The notes under the pieces: generated by a model
Seen by the model: only the letters and a program-made list of their open reading frames with translations
Database searches by the model: none
What the model was told of the DNA's origin: nothing
Translations under genes and position numbers: made by a program
In this document: piece after piece, positions 19,694 through 29,211 of the stretch
Numbering within the stretch: the first letter of the stretch is position 1
Layout of the letters: the number at the start of each line of letters is the position of its first letter
Assembly: GCA_003250975.1 (NCBI GenBank)
Contig: QKIY01000040.1
Coordinates: 40,622-104,621 of the forward strand
DNA length: 64,000 nucleotides
Source: Gammaproteobacteria bacterium
GTDB lineage: Bacteria > Pseudomonadota > Gammaproteobacteria > Eutrophobiales > Eutrophobiaceae
Direction: 5' to 3'

Positions 19694-21103
19694 TCACATG
19701 CTGTAGTACATATCAAACTCGATAGGATGGGTCGTCATCCGGAAGCGGGTGACTTCGTCCATCTTGAGAGAAATATATCCATCGATCATGTCGTCTGTGA
19801 ATACACCACCTGCAGTCAGGAACCCACGATCCGCGTCCAGGGCCTCAAGGGCGCGGTCCAGGGATGCGCAAACCGTCGGAATTGCCTTCTCCTCTTCCGG
19901 TTCCAGATCGTACAGATCCTTTTCGGCGGGGCCACCCGGGTCGATCTTGTTTTGGATACCATCTAGCCCGGCCATCATCATTGCAGCAAATGTAAAATAC
20001 GGGTTACCGCAGGAATCCGGGAAACGAACCTCAATGCGCCTCGCCTTGGGACTGGAGACCCAGGGTACGCGGATGGAGGCTGAACGGTTACGGGCCGAGT
20101 AGGCAAGCAGGGTTGGCGCCTCAAATCCGGGGACCAGACGCTTGTAACTGTTGGTACTGGAATTGGTAAAGGCATTGAGGGCCCTGGCATGCTTGAAGAT
20201 ACCGCCAATGTAATACAGGGCCTCCTGGGACAGGCCACCGTACTTGTCGCCGGCAAACAGGTTCTTGCCGTCTTTGGCGAGTGACTGGTGAACGTGCATA
20301 CCATTACCGTTATCACCGACCAGTGGCTTGGGCATGAAGGTTGCCGTCTTGCCAAAGGCATGTGCCACATTCTGCACCACGTATTTCAGGATCAGGAGTT
20401 CATCTGCCTTGCGCACCAGCGTATTGAACTTGGTACCGATTTCTGCCTGTCCTGCTGTGGCCACCTCGTGGTGATGCACTTCGACAGCTACGCCCATTTC
20501 CTCCATGGTGGAACACATGGCGGAACGGATATTCTGCATGGAATCGACGGGGGGCACGGGGAAGTAACCACCCTTGACGCCCGGACGATGTCCCATATTC
20601 GCGTCATCACCCAGCCGTGAGGTATTCCAGCTACCCTCTTCAGAATCAATTTCATAAAAGGCACTGTTCAGAGAATCGTCCCAGCGGACGTCATCAAATA
20701 TAAAAAATTCCGGCTCGGGACCGAAATAAGCGTCGTCGGCTATGCCAGTTGATTTCAGATAAGCCTCAGCGCGCTTGGCGAGTGAGCGTGGATCACGCTC
20801 GTAACCCTGCATGGTGGTGGGCTCAAGCACATCACAGCGCAGGTTGATTGTGGAGTCATCAAAAAAAGGGTCAAGGACAGCCGTTTCGGTATCAGGCATC
20901 AAAACCATATCTGACTCGTTAATGCCCTTCCAACCAGCAATGGATGAACCATCAAACATCTTGCCACTTTCAAAAAAATCATCATCAATGGTTGAGGCAG
21001 GGACGGTCACATGCTGTTCTTTACCCCGGGTATCCGTAAAACGCAGGTCGACATATTTCGCCTCATAATCTTTCATTAGTTGTACCACTTTGTCTTTAGA
21101 CAT
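19694..21103 (-). CDS. glnA: Glutamine synthetase type I
   Basis: A 469-residue GSI that makes glutamine from glutamate and ammonia. The signatures [17 protein letters not shown], the [11 protein letters not shown] metal-site segment and the NGMHVHQSL region are present. Y398 in the [10 protein letters not shown] stretch marks the adenylylation site, so this is the GlnE-regulated (beta) type. A GAGGAG ribosome binding site precedes the ATG. Upstream lie a sigma-54-type promoter and an NtrC-like dyad, and a strong terminator follows the gene, which fits separate transcription from the ntrBC genes further on. Confidence 0.97.
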   Translation of the reverse strand: MSKDKVVQLMKDYEAKYVDLRFTDTRGKEQHVTVPASTIDDDFFESGKMFDGSSIAGWKGINESDMVLMPDTETAVLDPFFDDSTINLRCDVLEPTTMQGYERDPRSLAKRAEAYLKSTGIADDAYFGPEPEFFIFDDVRWDDSLNSAFYEIDSEEGSWNTSRLGDDANMGHRPGVKGGYFPVPPVDSMQNIRSAMCSTMEEMGVAVEVHHHEVATAGQAEIGTKFNTLVRKADELLILKYVVQNVAHAFGKTATFMPKPLVGDNGNGMHVHQSLAKDGKNLFAGDKYGGLSQEALYYIGGIFKHARALNAFTNSSTNSYKRLVPGFEAPTLLAYSARNRSASIRVPWVSSPKARRIEVRFPDSCGNPYFTFAAMMMAGLDGIQNKIDPGGPAEKDLYDLEPEEEKAIPTVCASLDRALEALDADRGFLTAGGVFTDDMIDGYISLKMDEVTRFRMTTHPIEFDMYYSM

Positions 21104-21230
21104 TTCTTATCTCCTCGTCTAACTGGGTATATCTGTAACAATTGAAATAGACTGCGTGGATACATGCTGAAGATGAAACCCTCAGACACCTTTAATCTTG
21201 TGACCACAAACAGACTAACATTCGAATCAG

Positions 21231-21246
21231 AGCAAATGATGTGCAT
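21231..21246 (-). promoter_or_regulatory. Sigma-54-type promoter for glnA
   Basis: On the minus strand the sequence reads ATGCACATCATTTGCT. The GCAC and TTGCT blocks with four bases plus one between them match the -24/-12 consensus TGGCACG-N4-TTGCT. The first G of the usual GG is T. It lies about 130 bases before the glnA ATG and about 75 bases downstream of the NtrC-like site. Confidence 0.65.
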
Positions 21247-21320
21247 TAAGTATGCCATCTTGGTTTAGCTCAAATAACGATAATTTTTAGGCAGTTAAGG
21301 TGTATAACTGCCTTAGGGGT

Positions 21321-21335
21321 GCGCTATTATAGTGC
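21321..21335 (-). promoter_or_regulatory. NtrC-like operator upstream of glnA
   Basis: GCGCTATTATAGTGC, the reverse complement of GCACTATAATAGCGC, differs by one base per strand from the dyad before ntrB and fits the GCAC-N7-GTGC NtrC core. Its distance upstream of the sigma-54-like promoter suits an activator binding site. Confidence 0.72.
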
Positions 21336-21385
21336 AATACTCCATACTGCTGCCTTATTTTGGTGCATATCCTGATTTATCCAAC

Positions 21386-22636
21386 CTAATCAGGTAATAT
21401 CGTTTCCCCCGCATAGAGATCCGCCACCGTTTCCCGCTGCCGGATTTCATAAGTCCTGCCCTCGTCCAGCATGATCTCGCTGACACGAGGCCTTGAATTA
21501 TAATTCGAACTCATGCAAAAACCATAGGCCCCGGCCGAGCAGACCGCCAGCAGGTCACCTTGCACTACTTCAAGCCGCCTGCCCTGACCCAGAAAATCGC
21601 CCGTCTCACAGACCGGCCCGACAATATCGTAGCATTCACTCCCCTCACCTGACTCCTGGACCGGCAGGATATCGTGCCAGGCCGAGTAAAGCGCGGGGCG
21701 CAGAAGATCATTCATGGCGGCATCAACGATGGCAAAATTCTTGCCCGCCGTACGCTTGATATACTCGACCCGCGTTAACAGTACCCCGGCATTACCGACA
21801 ATACTGCGCCCTGGTTCGATGACGATCTGCCCTCCCCGTTTGGCAAAGACCTGCAGCAGGGCTGCAACGAATGCCTGCTCAGTTGGCGGGATTTCCTCAT
21901 GGTAGTGAATACCCAGTCCGCCACCGACATCAATATGTTTGATTGACACCCCGTTCGCTTCGAGTTGCTCCGTCAATGCCAAGAGCCGTTCCAGCGCATT
22001 AATAAAGGGATCAACAGCCATGATCTGTGAGCCGATATGGCAGTCGATGCCAACCACCTTTATAGAACCCAGGGAAGCTGCCCGTTCATAGCACTGAAAT
22101 GCTTCTTCCCAGGGGATCCCGAACTTGTTCTCCCTGAGCCCGGTTGCAATATAGGGGTGAGTACTCACATCGACATCTGGATTAACCCGAAGGGAAACTG
22201 GAGCCACAGCGCCCATCCCCGACGCGACCTCGTTCAGGCGTTCCAGTTCCGGCAGAGACTCTACGTTGAAACATTTAATACCTGCATCCAGTGCCAGCCG
22301 TATTTCATCAACGCGCTTACCGACGCCGGAGAATACCACCCTGGCCGGGTCCCCTCCTGCGCGGATCACCCGTTCCAGTTCACCGCCGGAAACGATATCG
22401 AAGCCCGATCCCAGCCGTGCGAGGAGGTTCAGTATAGCGAGATTGGAATTTGCCTTGACGGCATAACAAATCAGGTGGTCACTTTTGCCAAAGGCCTGAT
22501 CAAAAGCCTTCCAGCGATCTTCTATGGCCCGCCTCGAATAGACGTAACAGGGCGTACCATAGGTCTCCGCTACATCCGCCAACGAGACCCCTTCGGCAGC
22601 CAATTGGCCGTCTGTGTAGACAAAGGCTCGCGTCAT
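21386..22636 (-). CDS. lysA: Diaminopimelate decarboxylase
   Basis: A 416-residue PLP enzyme that catalyses the last step of lysine synthesis. The PLP lysine lies in ICYAVKANSN, followed by GFDIVSGGEL, the HIDVGGGLGIHY glycine-rich segment, EPGRSIVGNAG and the C-terminal catalytic cysteine motif GPVCETGDF. It overlaps lptM by one base (TGATG). In many relatives dapF follows lysA; here the next gene is glnA, so dapF must lie elsewhere. Confidence 0.97.
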   Translation of the reverse strand: MTRAFVYTDGQLAAEGVSLADVAETYGTPCYVYSRRAIEDRWKAFDQAFGKSDHLICYAVKANSNLAILNLLARLGSGFDIVSGGELERVIRAGGDPARVVFSGVGKRVDEIRLALDAGIKCFNVESLPELERLNEVASGMGAVAPVSLRVNPDVDVSTHPYIATGLRENKFGIPWEEAFQCYERAASLGSIKVVGIDCHIGSQIMAVDPFINALERLLALTEQLEANGVSIKHIDVGGGLGIHYHEEIPPTEQAFVAALLQVFAKRGGQIVIEPGRSIVGNAGVLLTRVEYIKRTAGKNFAIVDAAMNDLLRPALYSAWHDILPVQESGEGSECYDIVGPVCETGDFLGQGRRLEVVQGDLLAVCSAGAYGFCMSSNYNSRPRVSEIMLDEGRTYEIRQRETVADLYAGETILPD

Positions 22637-22773
22637 CAGGCGCGAGTCCCTTCGTAGGGCAGGGCTGACTGTTCATCTTCCGGGTGGTATAAATCTCCTT
22701 TTTGCCCGCAGGACACCATTACAGGGAGAACAAGCAAGATAAGGATGATCAGTGTTTTCCTGGGGACAAGCAT
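22636..22773 (-). CDS. lptM: LPS translocon lipoprotein LptM (YifL)
   Basis: A 45-residue lipoprotein. A basic, hydrophobic signal (MLVPRKTLIILILLVLPV) ends in the lipobox VSC with C22 as the lipidated cysteine, followed by GQKGDLYHPED, the GxKGxLY motif of LptM. LptM helps the LptD outer-membrane barrel to mature. The stop codon overlaps the lysA start (TGATG), the classical lptM-lysA pairing. This makes the call firm despite the short length. Confidence 0.86.
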   Translation of the reverse strand: MLVPRKTLIILILLVLPVMVSCGQKGDLYHPEDEQSALPYEGTRA

Positions 22774-22899
22774 CTGGCCTCTCCGGTGATTGACGATTCG
22801 TAATTTCGGAAGCCGGCAAATGATAACACCCTGAAAAACGCCTTGAAATTCTTTTCCCGAGAATCAGGGTGGAGATTACAGCGATAATAAGGAATATTT

Positions 22900-23568
22900 A
22901 TGAGTCATTCTGACGAAGCAGTCATTATTGAACCTGTCTCCGAACACAAGGCCTCAATTATCTGGTTACACGGGCTCGGTGCCGATGGCCATGATTTTGA
23001 GCCTATAGTACCGGAATTGCGTTTAGCCGCGGACCTGGGTATCCGCTTCATCTTTCCCCACGCACCGGTGCGCCCTGTGACTATCAATGCCGGGATTCCG
23101 ATGCGGGCCTGGTACGATGTCAGGAACCCTGATCTGCGCCAGTTTGAGGATGCGGTCTCCATTATAGAATCCACGACTCTGATTAACCGTTATATCGAAA
23201 GGGAAACCGAATCAGGAATCCCCGCAGGCAAGATTATAATCGCCGGTTTCTCCCAAGGCGGGGCTATTACCCTGCATTGTGGGCTGCGCTATTCTGAAAG
23301 ACTCGCAGGCCTGTTGGCGCTTTCCACCTACCTGCCCTTGCCGGACCGCCTTTCCAATGAGGCAAGTAATATAAACCGAGATATACCCATCATGATGATG
23401 CACGGTGAATATGACCCGCTAATCCCCGTAACGGCCGGAAGGCAATCCTGTGAGTTCCTGAAACAGGCCGGCTATGATGTCAGCTGGAAGACCTATCCCA
23501 TGCCGCATGCCGTCTGCGCCGAGGAAATTGGTGATATCAGCGTATGGCTGAATGAGAGGCTGGCCTAG
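22900..23568 (+). CDS. Carboxylesterase / phospholipase family alpha/beta hydrolase
   Basis: A 222-residue alpha/beta hydrolase of the carboxylesterase/acyl-protein thioesterase family. It opens with the oxyanion-hole motif IWLHGLGADGHDFEP, and has the nucleophile elbow GFSQGG, an acidic residue in HGEYDPLIP and the catalytic histidine in YPMPHAVC. It probably cleaves short-chain esters; the natural substrate is unknown. It converges with the rhlB gene, five bases apart, leaving no room for a terminator. Confidence 0.9.
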   Translation: MSHSDEAVIIEPVSEHKASIIWLHGLGADGHDFEPIVPELRLAADLGIRFIFPHAPVRPVTINAGIPMRAWYDVRNPDLRQFEDAVSIIESTTLINRYIERETESGIPAGKIIIAGFSQGGAITLHCGLRYSERLAGLLALSTYLPLPDRLSNEASNINRDIPIMMMHGEYDPLIPVTAGRQSCEFLKQAGYDVSWKTYPMPHAVCAEEIGDISVWLNERLA

Positions 23569-23573
23569 GGCAA

Positions 23574-24869
23574 TTACTGCTGTTTTGCAGGTTTTCGATT
23601 TCGTCTTTTCTTTCCGGTGTGTTCGCCGGGTGGTCTGCTGCGTCTCCCGCCCCGCGGACCAGGTTTGTGGCGTTCCATTTTTACCGGTGGTCCCGGCTCA
23701 GCCAGCATGTCATTCGTTACCCTGCTAACATTAATTTTGTAGCCCAAGTAATCTTCGATTTCGGACAGGGAAAAGACGAATTCCTCACACCCAAAACTTA
23801 CGGCGTCGCCGCTGGCGCCGGCCCGCGCGGTTCTGCCAATCCGGTGAACATAGTCTTCCGCATTCTGGGGCAAATCGAAATTAAAGATATGGCTGACATC
23901 CGGAATATGAAGACCCCTCGCTGCCAGGTCGGTTGCCACCAGTATGGGCAGGTTACCCTGGGAAAATTCCTGGAACAGGCGTTGACGTTTCTTCTGGGGT
24001 ACGTCACCGGACAGAATCGAGGAGTGAAAACCGTTACCCTCGAGATAACCCCAGACTTTTTCAGCTGTGCGCTTGGTATTCACAAAAACTATGGTTCTCT
24101 TAGGGTCTATTTTTTGCAAAAGACCAATCAACAGAGGGATCTTTTCCTCGTTCGAAACATGATACAGGGTCTGGGTGATCCTCTCTGCCGTCACCTGTTC
24201 AGGGTTAATACGGATGATCTGGGGGTTATTCATATGCTCGTAAGCCAGTTCCGTCACTCTAAACGACAGGGTGGCGGAGAAGAGCATGCTGAGTCGTTCC
24301 TGGGGTTTGCACATACGTCGTAACATGTATCGAATGTCCCGGATAAAACCCAGGTCAAACATGCGGTCCGCCTCGTCAAGGACTAATGTTTCAATGGTCT
24401 TGAGCTTGAATACACCCTGCTTGAAATAATCGATGAGGCGACCCGGGGTCCCAATTAAAATATCAACGCCTGATTCAAATTGTGCGCGTTGTTTTTCATA
24501 GTCGATACCGCCATAGACCAGGGCCAGTTTCAGGCCAGCGTACTTGTTCAACAATACTGCATCATTATGGATCTGGATGGCGAGTTCCCTGGTAGGCGAG
24601 ATCACCAGGGCGCGGGGCGACTTCCCAGGCTGCCGGGAATTCCCCTCATCTTTCAAAAGTCGCTGCATGATGCATAGCAAGAATGCCGCCGTCTTTCCTG
24701 TGCCCGTCTGGGCCTGGCCCGCTACATCCTTACCGGCAAGCATCAGGGGCAGGGCCTCGGCCTGTATTGCAGTGCAATGGGTAAAACCGGCGTCATCCAG
24801 TGCATGAAGCAGACGATCATCCAGCTCCAGCTCACGGAATGTGGTTGTCGTCGTATGAAGTGCGCTCAT
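23574..24869 (-). CDS. rhlB: DEAD-box ATP-dependent RNA helicase RhlB
   Basis: A 431-residue DEAD-box helicase. Present are the Q motif (CTAIQAEALPLMLAG), motif I AQTGTGKT, motif II VLDEADRM, motif III SAT, motif V DLAARGLHIP and motif VI HRIGRTARAG, with a basic C-terminal tail. RhlB unwinds structured RNA in the degradosome. I prefer RhlB to RhlE because it is divergent from trxA-rho, as in E. coli; sequence alone would allow either. Confidence 0.9.
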   Translation of the reverse strand: MSALHTTTTTFRELELDDRLLHALDDAGFTHCTAIQAEALPLMLAGKDVAGQAQTGTGKTAAFLLCIMQRLLKDEGNSRQPGKSPRALVISPTRELAIQIHNDAVLLNKYAGLKLALVYGGIDYEKQRAQFESGVDILIGTPGRLIDYFKQGVFKLKTIETLVLDEADRMFDLGFIRDIRYMLRRMCKPQERLSMLFSATLSFRVTELAYEHMNNPQIIRINPEQVTAERITQTLYHVSNEEKIPLLIGLLQKIDPKRTIVFVNTKRTAEKVWGYLEGNGFHSSILSGDVPQKKRQRLFQEFSQGNLPILVATDLAARGLHIPDVSHIFNFDLPQNAEDYVHRIGRTARAGASGDAVSFGCEEFVFSLSEIEDYLGYKINVSRVTNDMLAEPGPPVKMERHKPGPRGGRRSRPPGEHTGKKRRNRKPAKQQ

Positions 24870-24977
24870 AAATAGGTTAAGGGGAAGGAATTATGATCAG
24901 GCGATCTTGACTTGCAATCCGGTAGTCATTTGGTTGAAACTATCCGCTCTAAACCAATCAAGAGGTATGATACATAA

Positions 24978-25304
24978 ATGAGCGAACATATTGTTCATGT
25001 TACAGATTCGTCATTTGAAGAGGAAGTTTTAAATTCTGATATGCCGGTTATGGTTGATTACTGGGCCGAGTGGTGTGGCCCCTGCAGGGCTATCGCCCCC
25101 GTTCTGGAAGAACTTGCCGATGAGTATAACGGTAAACTCATTGTGGCGAAAATGGATGTCGATCAGAATCAGTCAACACCACAGAAATATGGGGTACGTG
25201 GCATACCTACCCTGATGATTTTCAAGAACGGAAACGTTGTCGGGACCAAGGTGGGCCAGGCCTCCAAGTCCCAACTCTCTGCATTTATAGACAGCACAAT
25301 ATAG
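24978..25304 (+). CDS. trxA: Thioredoxin 1
   Basis: A 108-residue thioredoxin with the redox pair C33 and C36 in WAEWCGPCRAIAP and the cis-proline loop RGIPTLMIF. It reduces protein disulfides in the cytosol and serves ribonucleotide reductase and assimilatory enzymes. It diverges from rhlB and lies upstream of rho with a 204-base gap, as in E. coli. Confidence 0.97.
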   Translation: MSEHIVHVTDSSFEEEVLNSDMPVMVDYWAEWCGPCRAIAPVLEELADEYNGKLIVAKMDVDQNQSTPQKYGVRGIPTLMIFKNGNVVGTKVGQASKSQLSAFIDSTI

Positions 25305-25508
25305 TTGCAAAAATATCTGTTATTTAACTGGACGAACATTCATTCGCGTGCTAATTTAATCAATAATAAAACTAGTAAAACCTGCACTTTCTGATTACCA
25401 AATCCCTCTAACCAATACTTTTTAGGACTAGAAGCTTTTATCCGATAGCGCGGATTTGCGTTTGCAACAACAAGTTTCTTTTTTTAATTACCATGTAGTA
25501 CCGGAGAT
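25305..25508 (+). promoter_or_regulatory. rho leader region
   Basis: This 204-base gap between trxA and rho is A/T-rich with a C/T-rich stretch in the middle (about 25380-25420). It holds a short ATCCG/CGGAT hairpin near 25440-25455 but no clear intrinsic terminator. In E. coli the corresponding leader mediates Rho autoregulation; a similar role here is inferred from position only. Confidence 0.35.
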
Positions 25509-26768
25509 ATGAACCTTACAGAACTTAAACAGCAACCGGCATCAGAGCTGATTACCCTCTCTGAAAATCTGGGCCTTGAAGGTTTGGCCCGTTCCCGCAA
25601 ACAAGACGTTATCTTCGAGATTCTCAAGGCCCAGGCCAAAAAAGGCGAGGATATCTACGGTGAAGGTGTGCTTGAAATATTGCAGGATGGTTTTGGCTTC
25701 CTGAGATCAGCCGACAGTTCCTATCTTGCCGGACCGGATGATATTTACGTTTCACCCAGCCAGATCCGGCGTTTTAATATGCGAACTGGGGACAATATCG
25801 CAGGTAAAATCAGACCACCTAAAGATGGTGAGCGTTATTTTGCCCTCCTTAAAGTCAATGAAATAAACTTTGAGCCCCCCGAAAAAGCCAAGCATAAAAT
25901 CCTTTTTGAAAACCTGACCCCCCTGTTCGCCCATGACCGACTGAAGCTTGAGCTGGGTAACGGCAGTACCGAAGACCTGACACCGCGCATCATCGATCTC
26001 GTCGCCCCCATAGGCAAGGGACAACGTGGCCTGATTGTATCACCACCCAAGGCCGGCAAGACCATGATTCTGCAGAGTATCGCCCAATCGATCACGCACA
26101 ACCATCCGGAATGTCACCTGATCATCCTGCTGATTGACGAGCGACCTGAAGAAGTGACCGAAATGGAACGTTCGACCCAGGCGGAAGTTATCTCAAGCAC
26201 ATTTGATGAGCCAGCCAGCCGTCACGTGCAGGTGGCGGAAATGGTCATCGAGCGCGCCAAGCGTCTTGTAGAACACAAGAAGGACGTGGTGATTCTGCTT
26301 GATTCAATAACCCGCCTTGCACGAGCCTACAACACTGTTGTGCCGGCTTCCGGCAAGGTGCTTACAGGGGGAGTTGATGCCAATGCCCTGCAACGGCCGA
26401 AGCGTTTCTTTGGAGCCGCACGCAACATTGAGGAAGGTGGCAGCCTGACCATCCTGGCTACTGCATTGATTGATACTGGTTCCAGGATGGACGATGTGAT
26501 CTACGAAGAATTCAAGGGTACCGGTAATATGGAACTGCACCTGGATCGCACGATTGCTGAAAAACGTGTTTACCCGGCGATTAACATCAACCGTTCCGGT
26601 ACGCGTCGAGAAGAGTTACTCACTGACAAGGATGAACTCCAAAAGATGTGGATTCTGCGAAAGCTGTTACACCCGATGGAAGATCTCGCAGCAATGGAAT
26701 TTTTGCTGGAGCGACTCAAGGCAACGAAGACCAATGCAGAATTTTTCGACGCGATGAAACGGCAATAA
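25509..26768 (+). CDS. rho: Transcription termination factor Rho
   Basis: A 419-residue hexameric RNA helicase that ends transcription. It has the N-terminal Rho-N domain ([24 protein letters not shown]), the RNA-binding cold-shock domain with GFGFLRS, Walker A SPPKAGKT, the ATPase motif [13 protein letters not shown] and the [14 protein letters not shown] segment. A CGGAG ribosome binding site precedes the ATG. Length and domain order are normal. Confidence 0.98.
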   Translation: MNLTELKQQPASELITLSENLGLEGLARSRKQDVIFEILKAQAKKGEDIYGEGVLEILQDGFGFLRSADSSYLAGPDDIYVSPSQIRRFNMRTGDNIAGKIRPPKDGERYFALLKVNEINFEPPEKAKHKILFENLTPLFAHDRLKLELGNGSTEDLTPRIIDLVAPIGKGQRGLIVSPPKAGKTMILQSIAQSITHNHPECHLIILLIDERPEEVTEMERSTQAEVISSTFDEPASRHVQVAEMVIERAKRLVEHKKDVVILLDSITRLARAYNTVVPASGKVLTGGVDANALQRPKRFFGAARNIEEGGSLTILATALIDTGSRMDDVIYEEFKGTGNMELHLDRTIAEKRVYPAININRSGTRREELLTDKDELQKMWILRKLLHPMEDLAAMEFLLERLKATKTNAEFFDAMKRQ

Positions 26769-26785
26769 AAGCCGCTTTTACACAA

Positions 26786-27409
26786 CTATTGCTTAACGCC
26801 CGTCACCGTTACAGGTTGTATCCCGAGCTCCTGAAGTCTTCTTGCCAGGCGCCGGCTTCCCGTTTTCATCCATAGTTCATAGAGACGCAATACATTACTG
26901 TCGTTACTTATTCCACAGTTCTCACCAATCTCTGACAACACATCAACCAGTTCGATAAATTTTTCCGACAGTTCATTAAAAACCTTACTGATCGTTGTAC
27001 CATTAACTGAACGGCGTGTCATATCTGCAAGGCAGGCATAGGCATTGCCACCCATGGCGATATAGTAATCAACATCTACCAGGGACCTGTGAAGGCTGTC
27101 AGCAAAAAGCCCCGATATAAACAAAGCAATATCACCGAGTCTTTGCAATGAGATATTTTTTTCTGCGGCCGTCGTTGCCTCAAGTGCATCAGCGTATATA
27201 AGTGCCAAGGCCTTCAACATGAACCCATCCGAAGTTTTTTCATAGAGATTTTCGGAGCGGGAAAATTCAGTCATCATATTAACAACATATATGATCGTCT
27301 CGTCATGGATCGCCAAGTTCTGGTTGATCACGGCCGTGGAAACCGATTCCCTGAAATAGTCCCTGAGATCCATGCCTGTGATGAGCTGTTCATGTTGATT
27401 GCTACGCAT
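26786..27409 (-). CDS. Uncharacterised all-helical protein next to sat
   Basis: A 207-residue protein that I do not recognise. It appears cytosolic and mostly alpha-helical, with no signal peptide and no membrane segment. A YYIAMGGNAYACLA stretch lies near residues 113-126, and a basic segment KTGSRRLARRLQELGI sits near the C-terminus. ATG 27409 is the start because a GGAGG sits five bases before it; the upstream TTG has none. It lies alone between rho (convergent) and sat (same strand, separated by a terminator), so it should have its own promoter in 27410-27570. Confidence 0.75.
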   Translation of the reverse strand: MRSNQHEQLITGMDLRDYFRESVSTAVINQNLAIHDETIIYVVNMMTEFSRSENLYEKTSDGFMLKALALIYADALEATTAAEKNISLQRLGDIALFISGLFADSLHRSLVDVDYYIAMGGNAYACLADMTRRSVNGTTISKVFNELSEKFIELVDVLSEIGENCGISNDSNVLRLYELWMKTGSRRLARRLQELGIQPVTVTGVKQ

Positions 27410-27570
27410 ATATACCTCCAACAGATCTTAGGATTGAAGCGGTTTCTATTGGTTGATATAAAAACAATCCTACATTTAACAAATTAGTCTATCAGAAGGA
27501 AGTTAGCACTCTTGACATATGGCTAACAGACTGATTTTGAAGACAGTTCACAAAAAAATCGTCTGAAATT

Positions 27571-27599
27571 AAAAAACCCGCTATATAAGCGGGTTTTTT
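27571..27599 (-). terminator. Rho-independent terminator after sat
   Basis: AAAAAACCCGC-TATATAA-GCGGGTTTTTT forms a hairpin with a 5-bp GC core extended by A-T pairs, with T runs on both sides. It lies 20 bases past the sat stop and separates sat from the uncharacterised gene at 26786-27409. Confidence 0.88.
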
Positions 27600-27619
27600 A
27601 CCGGAAACTGTTTGACAAT

Positions 27620-28813
27620 CTAGTTGTTTGCCGTTTCGGACATGTAATAACCCATCAGGATCTTGGCTACCTCGGGACGTGCAAATTCTTCAGGTAGTGG
27701 TTCTCCGGCAGCAAGCATTTCCCTCACTTTGGTTCCTGAAAGTATGACAAAATCTTCCGGAGTATGATCCGGTACGTCCCGCATCATGACTACCTTGTTC
27801 AGTTTCCTAGAATAAGCCGTGTGATCTGCATTAAATATCTTGATTTCAAGTACTCCCTCGGGAATGGTCTTGAATATCTCCTGCGCATCAAATGGGCCAT
27901 AGTAATCACCGACCCCGGCATGATCACGACCTACAATAAAATGTGAACAACCTGCATTCTGTCTAAAAACAGCGTGCAAGAGTGCTTCTCTCGGACCGGC
28001 ATATAACATATCGAAACCATATCCGGTGATCATTACAGTATTGGCGGGGAAATAAAGTTCGACCATTTTCCTGATAGCAGCATCTCTTACATTTGCAGGT
28101 ATATCACCTTTCTTCAGCTTGCCAAGCAGCATATGGATCAGGACTCCATCGGCATGAACAGCCTCCTTGGCCATCTTGCAAAGTTCTTCATGGGCGCGGT
28201 GCATGGGGTTACGGGTCTGAAATGCCACGACCGTATCCCAGTTCCTAGCCTTGATCTCCTCACGTATCTGGACAGCCGAGCGGAAAGTTTCTGGAAAGTC
28301 CTTCTCAAAATAACTGAAATTCAACACCTGTATGGGCCCGGATATAATATATTTGCCTGCCGCCATAAACGTGGCAACACCAGGATGATTACTATCCAGG
28401 GTACCGAAGGTTTGTTCCGTCATGACCTTCAGATCCGCTTCCGATATCTCCTCAACTGCCTTGATATCCTGGATTGCGAGTACAGGGTTGCCCGGTATAT
28501 TCGGGTCAAGTAAAGCGATCCGTTTGACACCCTCGATGGCCTCAATATCATTCGTACGGTTTAGACAGGGGACTGGCCAGAACAGGCCAGAACTTGTCTT
28601 CATATTCTTGGCCACACTAAGGGCGTCTGCCAGGTTCATGTAACCCTTCAGGGGGGTAAAATATCCCGCGCCCAGCATTACGGCATTGGCTGCGGAGGCA
28701 GAGTCCAGTAACAGTTTTGGTAACGATTCAGCTTCTTCCAGGAGGCGCTGACGCTGATCCGGGTCTCCCACGAAGAGTGGTATTAATTTATCGGAACCAT
28801 GTGGTTTTATCAT
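27620..28813 (-). CDS. sat: Sulfate adenylyltransferase (ATP sulfurylase), single-subunit type
   Basis: A 397-residue homomeric ATP sulfurylase. The PUA-like N-terminal domain is followed by the catalytic motifs FQTRNPMHRAHE and GRDHAGVGDYYGPFDA and the MRDVPDHTPEDF segment. This Sat type differs from the CysDN heterodimer and is used by sulfur oxidisers to convert APS and pyrophosphate to ATP and sulfate, and by others in assimilation. No aprAB or cys genes lie beside it, so its direction is inferred. It is transcribed as a single gene with its own terminator. Confidence 0.95.
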   Translation of the reverse strand: MIKPHGSDKLIPLFVGDPDQRQRLLEEAESLPKLLLDSASAANAVMLGAGYFTPLKGYMNLADALSVAKNMKTSSGLFWPVPCLNRTNDIEAIEGVKRIALLDPNIPGNPVLAIQDIKAVEEISEADLKVMTEQTFGTLDSNHPGVATFMAAGKYIISGPIQVLNFSYFEKDFPETFRSAVQIREEIKARNWDTVVAFQTRNPMHRAHEELCKMAKEAVHADGVLIHMLLGKLKKGDIPANVRDAAIRKMVELYFPANTVMITGYGFDMLYAGPREALLHAVFRQNAGCSHFIVGRDHAGVGDYYGPFDAQEIFKTIPEGVLEIKIFNADHTAYSRKLNKVVMMRDVPDHTPEDFVILSGTKVREMLAAGEPLPEEFARPEVAKILMGYYMSETANN

Positions 28814-28989
28814 ATTAGCTGTTCTCCCAAAGGCTGGACCTGTATTGACTCATGATGCATCAAAAAAGCCGCTAACAATAACCTGCTGAGAAATAAATTC
28901 AAGCCTGATATACACCGGATGTACATGGCTGGCAATCTCTACAGTCAGCTATTATGATCGAAAGGAGAGTATTAGCTGGGGAAACCATA

Positions 28990-29211
28990 ATGACTGATAG
29001 CGATGCCAGACCTGTAGAAGCAGTTGATCCAGATAAAAAAACGTCAAATCGCCTAGGACTGATGAGCGAGGAAGCGACTGTACAACTCGATCTCAAGGAC
29101 CAGAAATGCTACTGGAATGACGAGGAGTTTGAACCAGGGGAGAGGGTATTGAATGATGGCAAATGTTATGAGTGCAGTTACGGCAGGTGGGTTATCGTCG
29201 AGGATGATTAA
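28990..29211 (+). CDS. Small DUF1496-like cysteine-containing protein
   Basis: A 73-residue protein with an acidic, disordered N-terminal half and a compact C-terminal motif: CYWNDEEFEPGERVLNDGKC followed by YECSYGRWVIVED. Cysteines are spaced C-x19-C-x2-C. The Y-x-G-x5-DG-x2-C pattern resembles DUF1496 family proteins; that assignment is from memory. An ATG at 28954 is an alternative start, but GGGGAAA before 28990 suits this one. It converges with the Nudix gene, overlapping by four bases. Confidence 0.65.
   Translation: MTDSDARPVEAVDPDKKTSNRLGLMSEEATVQLDLKDQKCYWNDEEFEPGERVLNDGKCYECSYGRWVIVEDD

Noticed and set aside
26765-26785. Hairpin between rho and the unknown gene
   Set aside because: The TAAAAGC/GCTTTTA inverted repeat leaves a single-base loop; it cannot form a stable terminator.
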